Origin: Branchiostoma floridae
Taxonomy: Eukaryota > Chordata > Leptocardii > Amphioxiformes > Branchiostomatidae
Assembly: GCF_000003815.2 (NCBI RefSeq)
Contig: NC_049982.1
Span: 17,494,136-17,558,135 of the forward strand
Length of the DNA: 64,000 nucleotides
Direction of reading: 5' to 3'
Shown here: one piece after another, positions 25,744 through 35,918 of the stretch
Numbering within the stretch: the first letter of the stretch is position 1
Layout: each line of letters begins with the position of its first letter
The notes under the pieces: generated by a model
Databases searched by the model: none
Seen by the model: only the letters and a program-made list of their open reading frames with translations
Told to the model about the DNA's origin: nothing
Position numbers and translations under genes: made by a program

Positions 25744-27158
25744 TCAGAATTTCCACACCCTTAACCTGGTGAGCTTACAGGCTTCTTCAAGAAAGTCTCC
25801 TCCTAATATTCGCTTTGAGGGGCTCAACTTCAGGACTTCTTCATTCACTTCATGGTTATGGTTGTTGTTGAGGGTTTTGATGACAAGCTTTCTTTTCTTG
25901 CGGTCTGAGGAGACGTAGATCTCTGCTGGACATCCCATTTTGAAGCTTCTGCAACATAAAAAATGGACACAGAGTGAGTGAGTGAGTGAGTGAGTGAGTG
26001 AGTGAGTGAGTGAGTGAGTGAGTGAGTGAGTGAGTGAGTGAGTGAGAGTGAGAGTGAGTGAGTGAGTGAGTGAGTGAGTGAGTGACCAATGAGAATGGAA
26101 TGGAAACAAATAGCGAAGAGGACAGTGAGCACCAAGGAGGAGAGAGAATAGATTTCCACAAGGAGTGATAAAGATAGATTCTCTACACTGTTTGAACTCA
26201 GAGCTGAACTCCACAAGCTGTGGTCACTAGCAAGAAGATACAACCCCAAACACCAGAAGGCTCTACAACATTTTGTGCACTTGAGCACAGTACCAGAGAA
26301 GTAACACTAGTATCAGTCCCATGCAAGCTATGCCCTTCTAGTACCTGTAATAGAACAGTAGAAGATATGGTGGGACACTTACTCAAGGACTGTGTGGCTT
26401 TTGACACCATAATTACAAGGGCAGTGCTCGCAGAGAGTATTGCAGCCTATTTAGAAACTGCAGTGGCGATGAGTGCATTAACAGCCAGAGGAGTTTGTAA
26501 AGGTGGTTTTGGGAGCAGAGCCTGATGGAGCTGTGGGAGCAGAGGCTAGTCAAACCGCTACCTCTTGTACGGTCTGCCTAAATACCACAAACGACCACAA
26601 ACGACCACAAACAACCACAAACGACCACAAACGACTCTAATATGCAGTGTATATGGGGCAACGACCTTGTGTGGCGCTCTGGGGACAATGTTTGTACATT
26701 TATGAATTAAATGACAGTGGAAATCCTGGCTCAGAAGGGAAGGACAAGTTGAGTTCAAAGACAAGCAGGGGTCTTGTAAAAACAACAACTGCAGATCCAG
26801 AGGCAAAGTAAACATTATTTTGGCACTGTCGATTTCCCGTTACTAATGCTTTGAGATTGACCTGAACTATTATACTGGAAGCTATTGAATAGATGTGTAC
26901 TTACGCATGATTCCCACGAATTCCCGTGCTCCTTGATCGGGGTTTGCCATGATGGATACATCCAAATTTGACTGCCCTGTAGATATGTTCCTCAGGAAAC
27001 TTGTCAACGTTTTGCGGCAGCTGCCTATTCTCATTTGCAACCGTCTTAGAAGTCACTTTGCTTAGCTCAACATGGTGGGCTTCCTGGAACGCCTCAAGCG
27101 CCTCGCTGAACTCTGCCCAAGTGGAGAATTCATCGCCCACATTCAGCATGGCAGCCAT
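25744..27158 (-). CDS. FAR1/ZSWIM3-like DNA-binding protein, short form
   Basis: Two exons join in frame: 26905-27158 (start ATG, donor GTAAGT) and 25744-25948 (acceptor TTGCAG, stop), giving 152 aa. Exon 1 opens with MLNVGDEFSTWAEFSEALEA and contains VKFGCIHHGKPRSRSTG. Exon 2 has KMGCPAEIYVSS, KLVIKTLNNNHNHEVNEE and a terminal basic stretch. Together these resemble the N-terminal FAR1-type WRKY/GCM1-fold module of ZSWIM1/ZSWIM3 and MULE-derived proteins: Cys pair, basic patch, HNHEVN zinc histidines. The SWIM and transposase-like parts are absent, and CUTC exon 1 begins only about 440 bp downstream, so the gene is a short form or a truncated element. A GAGT microsatellite fills part of the intron. 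A donor at GAAGCCT|GTAAGC inside exon 2 would permit a longer protein, but I found no further exon. Confidence 0.6.
25973..26084. repeat. (GAGT)n microsatellite
   Basis: Nearly pure GAGT repeat over about 112 bp. It is interrupted near 26045-26055 by GAGAGT variants. It lies in the single intron of the FAR1-like gene, about 25 bp upstream (on the minus strand) of the exon 2 acceptor. The long Ser-Leu-Thr-His frames across it are repeat translation. Confidence 0.95.
26220..26525 (+). pseudogene. Possible non-LTR retrotransposon C-terminal fragment
   Basis: A 101-codon frame has a CKLCPSSTCNRTVEDMVGHL segment followed by LKDCVAFD. This resembles the CxxC...H....C zinc-like motif that follows the RNase H or reverse-transcriptase region in many non-LTR elements. 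The upstream bases (about 26090-26220) read as a plausible but interrupted continuation. It lies inside the intron of the FAR1-like gene on the opposite strand. No reverse-transcriptase core is present, so the assignment rests on one motif. Confidence 0.25.
26581..26636. repeat. 10-bp minisatellite (ACCACAAACG)
   Basis: About five tandem copies of ACCACAAACG with one CAACC variant. Located in the intron of the FAR1-like gene. Confidence 0.9.
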
Positions 27159-27935
27159 GTTTCCACCTTGGACTGACTGGCTAGAGAGAGGAATAATGAC
27201 AATAATGCAAAATAACTGTGACCAGCTCTGATTGGCTGGTATCCCGGTGTGTAAATACACATTTTTTTTGGGGTCTATTGACACACCCGGTCTGTCAATA
27301 GACATCTGCGGGTGTGTCAATAGCCACCCGGTGTGTCAAAAATAGCCACGGCGTAAAAGAGCAAATACCTGACGTCTGGAAGGTTGACTATAACGGTTTA
27401 ACGTTATAACGCTAAATATCAAGAGATTCTGACCACAAAAGCTCCTTGCTCTGACTGTGAGATCGCTTCAGTCACAAACGCTTCTGTTTGCACAAATTGC
27501 ACAATTGACCTGTCAATAGATAGTGTCAATAAATTTCTAATCTTACCTTTTCCTGTTCACAGCGTTGTATTTTTTTAGTGACCCCTGTGCACTTCAGGAC
27601 GCCGTGTGATTGGTCAGAGGAGGGTTTGATTCGCGCACTTTCAACTAGGGGTTAACACAAGTTTTCTATTAATCTTAAAAATTACTTCAGAAAACATTTG
27701 ATATAGATATTGTTCTATATACTAAGTTTATAGTCCATATTTTATAAAAGACGAATGAAAAAGTTGATTTTGAGCATCGTTTACTCTAATTTATCCATCT
27801 TGGCCTCCCCTACATATCAAGTCGTTTAGTCTGCCCTAGGTTGGGGTTAGAGGTCAGGTGTTTGGTAAGAGTTTGGTAACATTGGGAGCTCACATTGGTG
27901 GCCGAGTGCTTTTGAGCTAGAAATATCCCACCAAC
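27159..27935. other. Interval between the FAR1-like gene and COX15
   Basis: The interval holds palindromic TTGACACAC-family motifs at 27275-27345 and a related TTGACC...GTCAATAGATAGTGTCAATAAA stretch near 27505-27535. It presumably also contains the promoters of COX15 (rightward) and the FAR1-like gene (leftward). The 27880-27935 segment is the likely COX15 5' UTR. There is no clear TATA box. Confidence 0.5.
27275..27345. repeat. Cluster of TTGACACAC palindromes, right of FAR1-like gene
   Basis: CTATTGACACACCCGG followed by TCTGTCAATAG forms a palindrome at 27275-27301. Half-sites GGTGTGTCAATAG and GGTGTGTCAAAAATAG follow at about 27311-27324 and 27330-27345. They belong to the same family as the cluster at 25530-25660. 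Confidence 0.75.
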
Positions 27936-30900
27936 ATGCTTTCAAGGTTGGCTACAGGCGGTGGTGTATTTGGCAGGAGCTGCTTTCGTCTTTGTGCATC
28001 GCCAGGCGCGGCTACAAGACATCTACAGCAGATCTCAGTAAGAAATAGCCTTTTCAAAATGTTTTGTTGCATAACTTCACACTATATAAACGTGCACCGC
28101 TACCATTTTATGAAGATGTTAACGTATCTGCCACAAAATCATATAACGCTAGTTCACCTTTATCCGCGGGATAACCTATATCCGTTGTTAAAAAACGTAT
28201 TCATGGACAATGTGGGCGGACGGTGGTTTCAATTTGCAGTACATTCACAATATTACAGTTTGATACCACCGTCCATAAATTTGACTTGATACCCTTAAAA
28301 GCTCTGTTGTTAAGAACGACGGATATAGGTTACCCTGCGGATAAAGGTGAACTAGTGTTACTAGTAACCTCCTCTTGCGCACCAATTTGGGTTTAAATAC
28401 TTAATTGGTTGCAACGTTACAACTGGATAACTCAATTATTCAAATTAATAACGTTACATAAATATGAATCAAGACTAGACGTATATAAGTATGGAGGCAC
28501 ACCCAGTTATATAACTACTCTACTCTGCTTCATTTAATGTTATCAGCACATTACTTTGGATACGTTACAAACATCACTACCTTGGCTAAAGCTGTAAAGC
28601 ATAGCTGTACTCAGATCAGGGGAATTATCCCCTTGCTCAGATATTTGGTTGAAAAACAATTTCTGGACAGTGAGGTTCTGAGGAGGGATGTCCCTGCCCC
28701 TGGTAGCAGCATCAAAGTTGAGCTCCTGGTTTCAATTAGATGGCAACTGAGAGACAAACACTGGGGGACCTTAACTTGAGACCCCGGATCAATCCTTGGA
28801 AGGACATCTTGCTCGGTGCTACACATCTTTTGAAGGGATATAGTATGTGGGTTCAATGCTTGAGGAGTTGTCTCAAGCACATGTCTCAAGCCCTCCCTGT
28901 AAATATCAAATCCCTCATGTGCCGCAAGGCACTAAAAGGGTCAGAATGAATAAATGAACGAACAAGCAAACAGACTTCTGAGGAGTATTTAAACTATGAT
29001 GCCAGATTTTTTGTGTGTGTGACTTGGAGGAAGAAACAGATCATCATTTAGCTCTCTCATCTCCTGATGTTTTGGTGATTCATTGATATTCTTGACCAAC
29101 AGAAGTTGTCGGTTGGTGGCAGAGGTGTGGGTGTGACCCTTCACACAGGAGCTGCACTCTTCTCTGCACCAGTAAGATGTAGAGGCTGGAACACGGCAAC
29201 ACTGTTAAAACTAGCAGCACCCAAACAGGTCAGTGTTGACTGTTTTACTTTCAGATCCGAGGGCATTATCATTTGATATGATACAGGTCATCATACTGAA
29301 CATTTTAAACTAAAGATTGATACGTTATTGTTTTTTACTTAATGAAAGAATCATAATTTTCTGTATCTTGTAAGTTGAAACTATTCTCCTCAACAGAATG
29401 CTTGCAGGCTTGCACAGCTCAGACAGACCACAACAGCAGCTGGTGTAGCTGCTCCTGTAACACAACAGATTCCAGCTCGGGCTCAGAAGATTGTTGGGTC
29501 ATGGCTGCTGGTCTCAGCAGGGATGGTGTTTGGAGCTGTGGCCATTGGAGGGCTCACGAGGTAACTGTGCTTTTATTTACTTTTACTTTTAGATTCTGTT
29601 CAAACTCAGCTTACCTTTGTGTTTGAATATTGTGTTTTTTTAACCTCCTTGGTGTGAATCAGTATGTTTTTGGTCTGTGTGTGTACACTTGTGTGCGTGT
29701 TGTAATTACTGCATGTTCTCCTAGAGGGCGCTTCTTGACTGAGAAGGTGGAGTCTGTGTTATCTGATTGCCTTGATGAATTTTAAGGTTTGAAAGCAAAA
29801 AGTGAGGATGTATATAAATATACTATTACTTTTGTCTGCTATAACAGTAGTTGGTCAGAATTATTGTATAGAACATTAAAAAAGACTGCATATGATATCA
29901 ATGGCACACTTTTAATTATGTTTGGTATCCATAGCACTATTCATCCAAGGGCCTGCTTTATCGTAACAGGTTGACCGAGTCAGGTCTGTCTATGGTAGAC
30001 TGGCACCTAATCAAGGGGATGAAGCCACCTCAAACTCAGCAGGAATGGGAGGACTATTTCAAGATGTACAAGGAGACACCACAGTGGAAGTAGTAAGTGC
30101 TGAGTATATTCAGAACCTTATAAAAACTTTTTGACTCATTGTAAGACTAGGAATATCTATACATATACAGTTCTTACAAAATGGCAGCAGGCTTTTCATA
30201 CTGCTATTTAAAGCCATATCACCACAAAATTGACTGTAATGATGTATCCTATCCAGTCAGAATCGTGAGATGACCATTCAGGAGTTCAAGTTCATATTCT
30301 ACATGGAGTGGTTCCATCGCATGTGGGGCAGGACCATCGGTCTGGTGTTCTTCCTCCCAGCAGCTTATTTCTGGAGGAAGGGCTGGGTCAGTAAAGCCAT
30401 GAAGCCCAGGCTGGCAGCATTCGGCTCGCTTCTTGTGTTTCAGGTAAGTCTCATACTAGATTTGTGTGTATTTTATATGTGGATATTCTGATTAGTGTTG
30501 GGTTTTGGATACTACTGCCAGAGAGCTTATCATACATTACAGGTATTGTACAGATTTACATGAAAAAGATGCTTCTGGAAGCGTCCGCTTGCGGAAGTGC
30601 TGTTGTCATCAAACGAGTGCTCTAGAACCTATTCCTTGATTCGTTCATTAACTGGCAATTGAATTCGCAAGTCTCCAGATGAGTAGCAGAAGCGAACATG
30701 GGAGCGAACTACTATCCGGATGGTGCCCAGGCTAGGACTGCAGTATTTTGGCCATAGATTGTATGTTAAACTATTTTTGGGTTCATATTTCCTGGGCAGG
30801 GTCTGCTTGGTTGGTTCATGGTGAAGAGTGGACTGGAGGAGCCAGGAGATGACATCCCCAGAGTTAGTCAGTACAGGCTGGCGTCACACCTCGGCTCAGC

Positions 30901-33268
30901 CTTCCTGCTGTATGTGGGCCTGCTGTGGACTGGACTGCTGCATGTGCTGCCTAGGCAGAAGGTTAGGGAACTAACTTATGTGGACAGTAGAATGGAGAAG
31001 AGTAGACTTGAGCACAGTAGATTGGTGTAGAGTAGAGAGAAATGGAGAAGAGTGGAGTGGAGTAGAGTAGAGTAAATCTAGAATAGAGAAGATCTATAGT
31101 ATAGATCTAGAGTAAATCTAGAGTGGACTAGAGCAGAGAAGATGTAGAGTAACCTAGAGCAGAGTAGAGTAGATCTAGAGTAGAGCAGAGCTGAATAGAG
31201 TAGACTATATTTTATTACTGGTACACATTATGATCAGACAATATCTGATAGTTGTTTTCTTGATGAGAATGGTGGTACTGTATGATCATTAAGGATATAC
31301 TTGTCCCCTTCGTGTTAAGAAAGTTTCTATAAGAATTGATTCCCAGGACACTTGTTTGATACACCAGTATTCAATATTTATCATTCAATGTTAAGACTGT
31401 TCTTAACTTGCCCATGATGACCAAAATCTCACCAACTTGTAATTTCTGTGTACTTTGTTGTAGTTTGAGATGACGAGTCAGATGAGGCAGCTCAGCAAGT
31501 ATGCACATGGAACCATGGCTCTGGTCTTCTTCACTGCACTGTCAGGTACCTTAGGAGGCAGACATGTACTAAAGCTGGTTCTTTATTCTAACAAATAAAT
31601 GCTATGCTATGCTATAGTGGATATCAAGTTGATTGGACTTGTGGGATGATGGGTGACTCTACAACCAGTATATGCAAACTATGTACAATATCGTGTACCA
31701 TAGTTAGCTGACAGACATCCTTCCTGTGTCTTCATTTAAAACTATTACACATACTATACACATCATGCAAAGACTTTCATTGTAGATCTAGAGTAGAGTG
31801 ATAGCATTTAGTTCAGTTTATAAATTTACAGTTAGGGTATGAAGCAAAAATATCTCAGGGTGCTCTTACCAAACAAAGTTGACCCCAAATGTAAGGAAAC
31901 ACACACTATTGAATAAGATCCCTGATGGTTCAAATGTCTTTACCTACAATGTGCATGATAGCTTATACTGTTTGTAGTTCTTCATGTACTGAGTATCATT
32001 TTCATCTGCAAAGGTGCCTTTGTAGCAGGGCTGGATGCCGGTCTTGTCTACAACTCCTTTCCTAAGTTTGGGGACAGATGGATTCCTGAAGACTTGTTCA
32101 ACTTTGACCCCAAGTGGAAGAACATGTTTGAGAACCACACCACTGTCCAGTTCAACCACAGAATACTGGTGAGTTCCATATGTACCTGATAATTCCTGGA
32201 ATGACAGTTTTGTTCTACTATTACATGGTCTGATGCACATGTAGATGCACAAGTTATGTTGATGATAATGATGACAATGTAGTTTCAAATAAGTACTAGT
32301 AATAGTATGTTGCAGATTGCCATTCCTTCACTCTGTCTTTGAAAATAAACTTTCTTCCTACTCCATAAATGCAGTTACACAATATTGTATTTTATGACAA
32401 AAGCATAGAAATATCTGCTTAACTTGTGCAAGAATTATTCAAGCTACAGTGGTTAAAGACACATGTTCAGCACCTGGTTGCAACACTAAGTTTAAGATAC
32501 AAGGCATGCATGAGAAATCAGTAACTTTTTGGTTGAAATATTCGTGATGTCTAATCCAATCCAAAGTACATGCAAGATCAGGCAGCTTTACTGACAATTA
32601 AGTGAGTGTTTTTGCCTTTGATGTAACTTTTTTTTAATGGATCCTGCTGATCTGTAGGGCACCACCACAGCTGTTGCCATCCTGAGTTTGTGGGTGTGGT
32701 CCCGGAGACTGAGGCTCACTCCCCGCGCCAGCCTGGCTCTCAGCTGTATGGCTGGCATGTCTGTTGTTCAGGTCAGTATCATCATCATGCTGTTTCACAC
32801 CTTGTTTGGATGCTTTAGTTGCTTAAGCATGAAGAATGTTACATGCAATTCCACACTCCCATATTTGTACTAGGGAGTGTAGGTAAGATACATTTGTATG
32901 TATATGTCTGTTTTGTGTCTGTGATGCATGTTGCAATTTTCCTACATGATCTACTACAGCATGGAAGTTTGGGCAAATCTGGTTCAGAATCATATTGCAC
33001 TTACAGACAAAAAAGGATACTCCAATAAGTTTGCATAGTTTGCATTCAGATCACTATGTTCATTATGTAGGAGGCTACTCCACAAGTAGTGATCACATGC
33101 TCTAACAGCGCTTTGTTGATTTTCCTCTCTAAACAGATCTCCCTTGGCATCGGCACCCTTCTCCTGTACGTACCCACATGGCTGGCCTCCACTCATCAGC
33201 TGGGATCGCTCACACTGCTGTCCTTCGCTGTGTGGCTCGCAACAGAACTCAAGAAACTCCCCAAATAA
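27936..33268 (+). CDS. COX15: Heme A synthase COX15 (cytochrome c oxidase assembly)
   Basis: COX15 is a multi-pass inner mitochondrial membrane enzyme that converts heme O to heme A for cytochrome c oxidase. Ten GT-AG exons join in frame to 448 aa (human about 410): 27936-28037, 29103-29228, 29397-29560, 29970-30092, 30257-30443, 30800-30961, 31464-31545, 32014-32168, 32658-32771 and 33137-33268. Residues 1-76 are Arg-rich without acidic clusters, fitting a mitochondrial presequence. Family motifs are [89 protein letters not shown] and QFNHRILGTTTAV. The four heme-ligand-type histidines are present at about 143, 192, 303 and 364. The acceptor for exon 5 must be ATCCAG|T; the CAG 4 bp downstream would create a stop. 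An AATAAA overlaps the stop region and another lies at 34319. Head to head with CUTC. Confidence 0.96.
28144..28360. mobile_element. Foldback MITE in COX15 intron 1
   Basis: The left end (TA)ACGCTAGTTCACCTTTATCC is matched inverted at the right by GGATAAAGGTGAACTAGTGT(TA). The similarity continues inward through CCTATATCCGT. Both ends abut TA, so a Tc1/mariner-type TA target is plausible. The interior is about 130 bp and non-coding. Confidence 0.7.
30985..31205. repeat. AGTAG/GTAGA-rich imperfect minisatellite
   Basis: It begins about 25 bp after the COX15 exon 6 donor. Degenerate GTAGA, AGAGTAG and AGATCTAGAGTA units repeat for about 220 bp. A single GTAGATCTAGAGTAGAG copy recurs near 31784-31797. 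It creates frames without meaning. Confidence 0.8.
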
Positions 33269-34392
33269 AAACCTAGGCTTCTCTCACAGCAGGAATGTCC
33301 ATCACAACTTGCGCGCAAATTCCTTTCAAAACAGATACATTGTACATGTATGGTCTGCTAAACCATGTCATGAACTCATGACCTTCCTGGCCATTTGATG
33401 CCATGATAATGCTACGCTGGCATAGTTTGGTATGAGCTTATCAGAATCTCTATTAGTGATACAAGCACAAGTCCATACTGGCCCATTCTAAATGGCAGTC
33501 ATACTGATTCTCACATACAGTAATGAGACTTAACATTTTGCAATGTGAATCTATTCAACATAATGCGGAAAATCGAGAATGTGTAATCTTCAGTTTTTGC
33601 TGTGACTGTGTATATGCTTTTGTGCTTTGTGATGTTAACAAAATCATGAACATTGAGGACATCTTGCAGTGGTTGTGATACTTGCAGTAAGTTAGGTAAA
33701 AGACTTATAAAGGTATGTTGTATATATTGCAGTGATATTATCAATGCAAAATTAGGCCATCTTTACTTCAGTGTATTCATGTCTACTGTGAACTCGGCCC
33801 AACCTGCTCAGACAGTGATCGACATGTAAGAGAGGCCACCGAGGCAGCCCGCAGCTGGATTAGGAGATGGAGTGATAAGATATAATGATGATGTCTACAG
33901 AAATGTTACATTTTAATTGAAAGCTTTTCTGAACAACGAAAACAATGTGTCATATGTCTCCGACTTGCTCAGTATATCAAACTTTAAAGGAATTTAAGAA
34001 ATATTGTGCATTTTTTGGACTCCCTGTTAGCTTGGTGTGATCTGTCATTGTCAAGTCAGTCTGAAAAAAAAGAAGAAGAAATAATAAGTGAGTTCCCTGC
34101 ATCTTTCTTACCAGTATTTTACAAGGTTAGCAACATGTGACTATTTAGTTCATCAGAAGCTGGCAGAGGAAAGACTGACATATCTCATACAGTACATGTG
34201 TAAGTTCATTATGATGGACTCCCCAGAAAGTACCTGCCATAGATAGGCCACAATTTTATATCATCAACAAATTCATGTATATGATTAGATTTTTTTTTTA
34301 TTATGCTGCCATCCACTGAATAAATACCACTTAAAGTTATCAGAATGACAACAATGAGGTACCTGCAGGGCCTCAGCACTCGGGATCACTGT
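33269..34392. other. Convergent intergenic region, COX15 and metallothionein 3' ends
   Basis: COX15 enters from the left and the metallothionein from the right, so this interval should hold both 3' UTRs. A plus-strand AATAAA lies at 34319-34324, and a minus-strand AATAAA (TTTATT at 34297-34302) lies about 90 bp after the metallothionein stop. The two putative signals nearly overlap. No other coding feature is seen. Confidence 0.5.
34297..34302 (-). terminator. Candidate poly(A) signal of metallothionein
   Basis: AATAAA on the minus strand, about 90 bp downstream of the metallothionein stop codon. Confidence 0.5.
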
Positions 34393-35705
34393 TCAGTGAG
34401 AATGTTTGTGGTGATCATGGTCAGTCTTGCACTCCTTCTCACAAGGCTTACAGTCGCCGGAGTCACCTAACAAAAATTCATGTACTACGTTATCAATATT
34501 GTGTTATATTATGAAAAACTTTATCAGCCCCATCAAACTTGTAATACAAATGTAGTTGTAGTTGTATGAAGATAGTATACAGTAGACTGCTAATCTCTAT
34601 ACTCAGGCTCAATCGTCACAACTGACTAAACTTTGAGGAATAAAACAGTCATCAAACCGGCTTGACAACTGTTAACCACATTATTTATCGAATACTTGAA
34701 CTGCTCCATGTGTATTTTCCTCATCCCGTGGGAAAGTTCAGTCATGTACATGATGTTTTAACGAGTCTCACTAAGCACAGTTGTGCCTCTGTCATGACGG
34801 TGAATGTGAAGAGAGTCTAAGTGTGGGAACTTTGTTTAAGTTACATTCAAGTACCCCGAAATATGGGGTATACGCCCCAGTGTACGCCGCCCAAAACTCG
34901 CCAGGTAGTGTGCTTGTCCAGGTGAACCGCATTGTACAATTAATGATTGATTTTGGACATAAACGTTAAACAACGACGGACAAATCACTTGTCTGTTTAA
35001 GTCAGCAAATACATCTGTGACTCATTACGTCACGTATGTACCAAACGGTCCCACGCCTGTTATATCTACATGTATGATCCGTGAGATTTTACTTACAGGC
35101 CTTGGAAGAGTCCTTGCACTTGCAGTCAGCACCGCACTTGCAGTCAACACATTTGCACCCTGCAAGACCCACATGACGTCATGTCACCTTGGCAATGACA
35201 TTAGACTGACAGAAACTTACTTTGACTCGGTCAAAGATGCAACAAATTAACAAAAGCCCACCACTTAAATGATTAATTATGATCATATCCTTCCCTGCCT
35301 GTCTCTGATATGATAGTGACAATGATACTCCTCTTTCCAACCTGATCTCCAACAGGGACTGTGTGAGGGTGCCCGTTAACCGTCTATACAGCTTGATAAA
35401 TCCACGGTAAGGATCTAGTAATTTTGTTGAGAAACTAATCCCTCCTCGAAGTAGATATTCGTTTTTGTGTCATTTCGTGGATCTTAAGTTTTCGGACGGT
35501 AGTGCTTTGCAATATAAGGAAATATAAAAAGAACACTTTCAGAGCCTTCTCAAAAAATATCGCACCACCTGAAAGACGTGCGGAAGGACTTAAAAACACG
35601 GCAGAGTCATACATTAACCAAATAACATTGCTGCGGGCAAGCTTACGGTACGCGCGGAAGCGGATGTGCTGGCTTACCGTCGGTACACTTGCAGGGATCT
35701 GGCAT
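34393..35705 (-). CDS. Metallothionein with His-rich C-terminal tail, 54 aa
   Basis: Metallothioneins are small cytosolic Cys-rich proteins that bind Zn, Cu or Cd in thiolate clusters. Three tiny exons join in frame: 35678-35705 (MPDPCKCTDG start), 35097-35159 and 34393-34466, all GT-AG, with intron phases 1 and 1. The 54-aa product has 12 cysteines (5, 7, 11, 13, 16, 18, 22, 24, 31, 36, 39, 43), mostly as CKC or CxxC, no aromatic residue and many lysines, as expected for the family. The first eight cysteines and the last four are separated by a Lys/Ser linker. The last eight residues, HDHHKHSH, contain five histidines, which is unusual for animal metallothioneins. Four metal-response-element cores lie 95-215 bp upstream. 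It converges on COX15. Other metallothionein copies may lie outside the window. Confidence 0.92.
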
Positions 35706-35785
35706 GATTTTTACCTCCGATTTCGCCGATAGGTAGCTTTTCTGGGCTCCTGTGAAGGTTTGTGACGTGGCAGAGATGACTTCAG

Positions 35786-35798
35786 CTTAAATTATACT
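35786..35798 (-). promoter_or_regulatory. TATA-like box of the metallothionein gene
   Basis: On the minus strand the bases read AGTATAATTTAAG, about 85-90 bp upstream of the metallothionein ATG. Directly upstream is the first MRE core. The position suits a TATA box giving a 5' UTR of about 55-60 nt, but this is unproven. Confidence 0.45.
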
Positions 35799-35799
35799 T

Positions 35800-35918
35800 T
35801 GCACACGTCTTGCCCATTCAACTGGTGCTAGTGGTCAGTGTTGAAAACATATTTATTCAAAAGATATCTGCGCACGCCCTTGCCTCAAGGTCGTGTGCAA
35901 GAACCGATGTCGTGTGCA
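35800..35918 (-). promoter_or_regulatory. Cluster of four metal response elements (MRE)
   Basis: The MTF-1 binding core is TGCRCNC. Matches are TGCACAC at 35800-35806 and TGCGCAC at 35869-35875 on the plus strand, and TGCACAC on the minus strand at 35893-35899 and 35912-35918 (written GTGTGCA on plus). Four cores within 119 bp just upstream of a metallothionein start are the expected architecture of a metal-inducible promoter. Confidence 0.75.

Noticed and set aside
25744-26288. Long frames rich in Thr-His-Ser-Leu repeats
   Set aside because: They read through the (GAGT)n microsatellite and cross the intron of the FAR1-like gene. Only the part after the acceptor at 25948 is kept as exon.
30251-30260. 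Alternative COX15 exon 5 acceptor at GTCAG|AATCG
   Set aside because: Joining there gives TA plus A, an in-frame stop; the upstream ATCCAG|T keeps the frame and the expected family residues.
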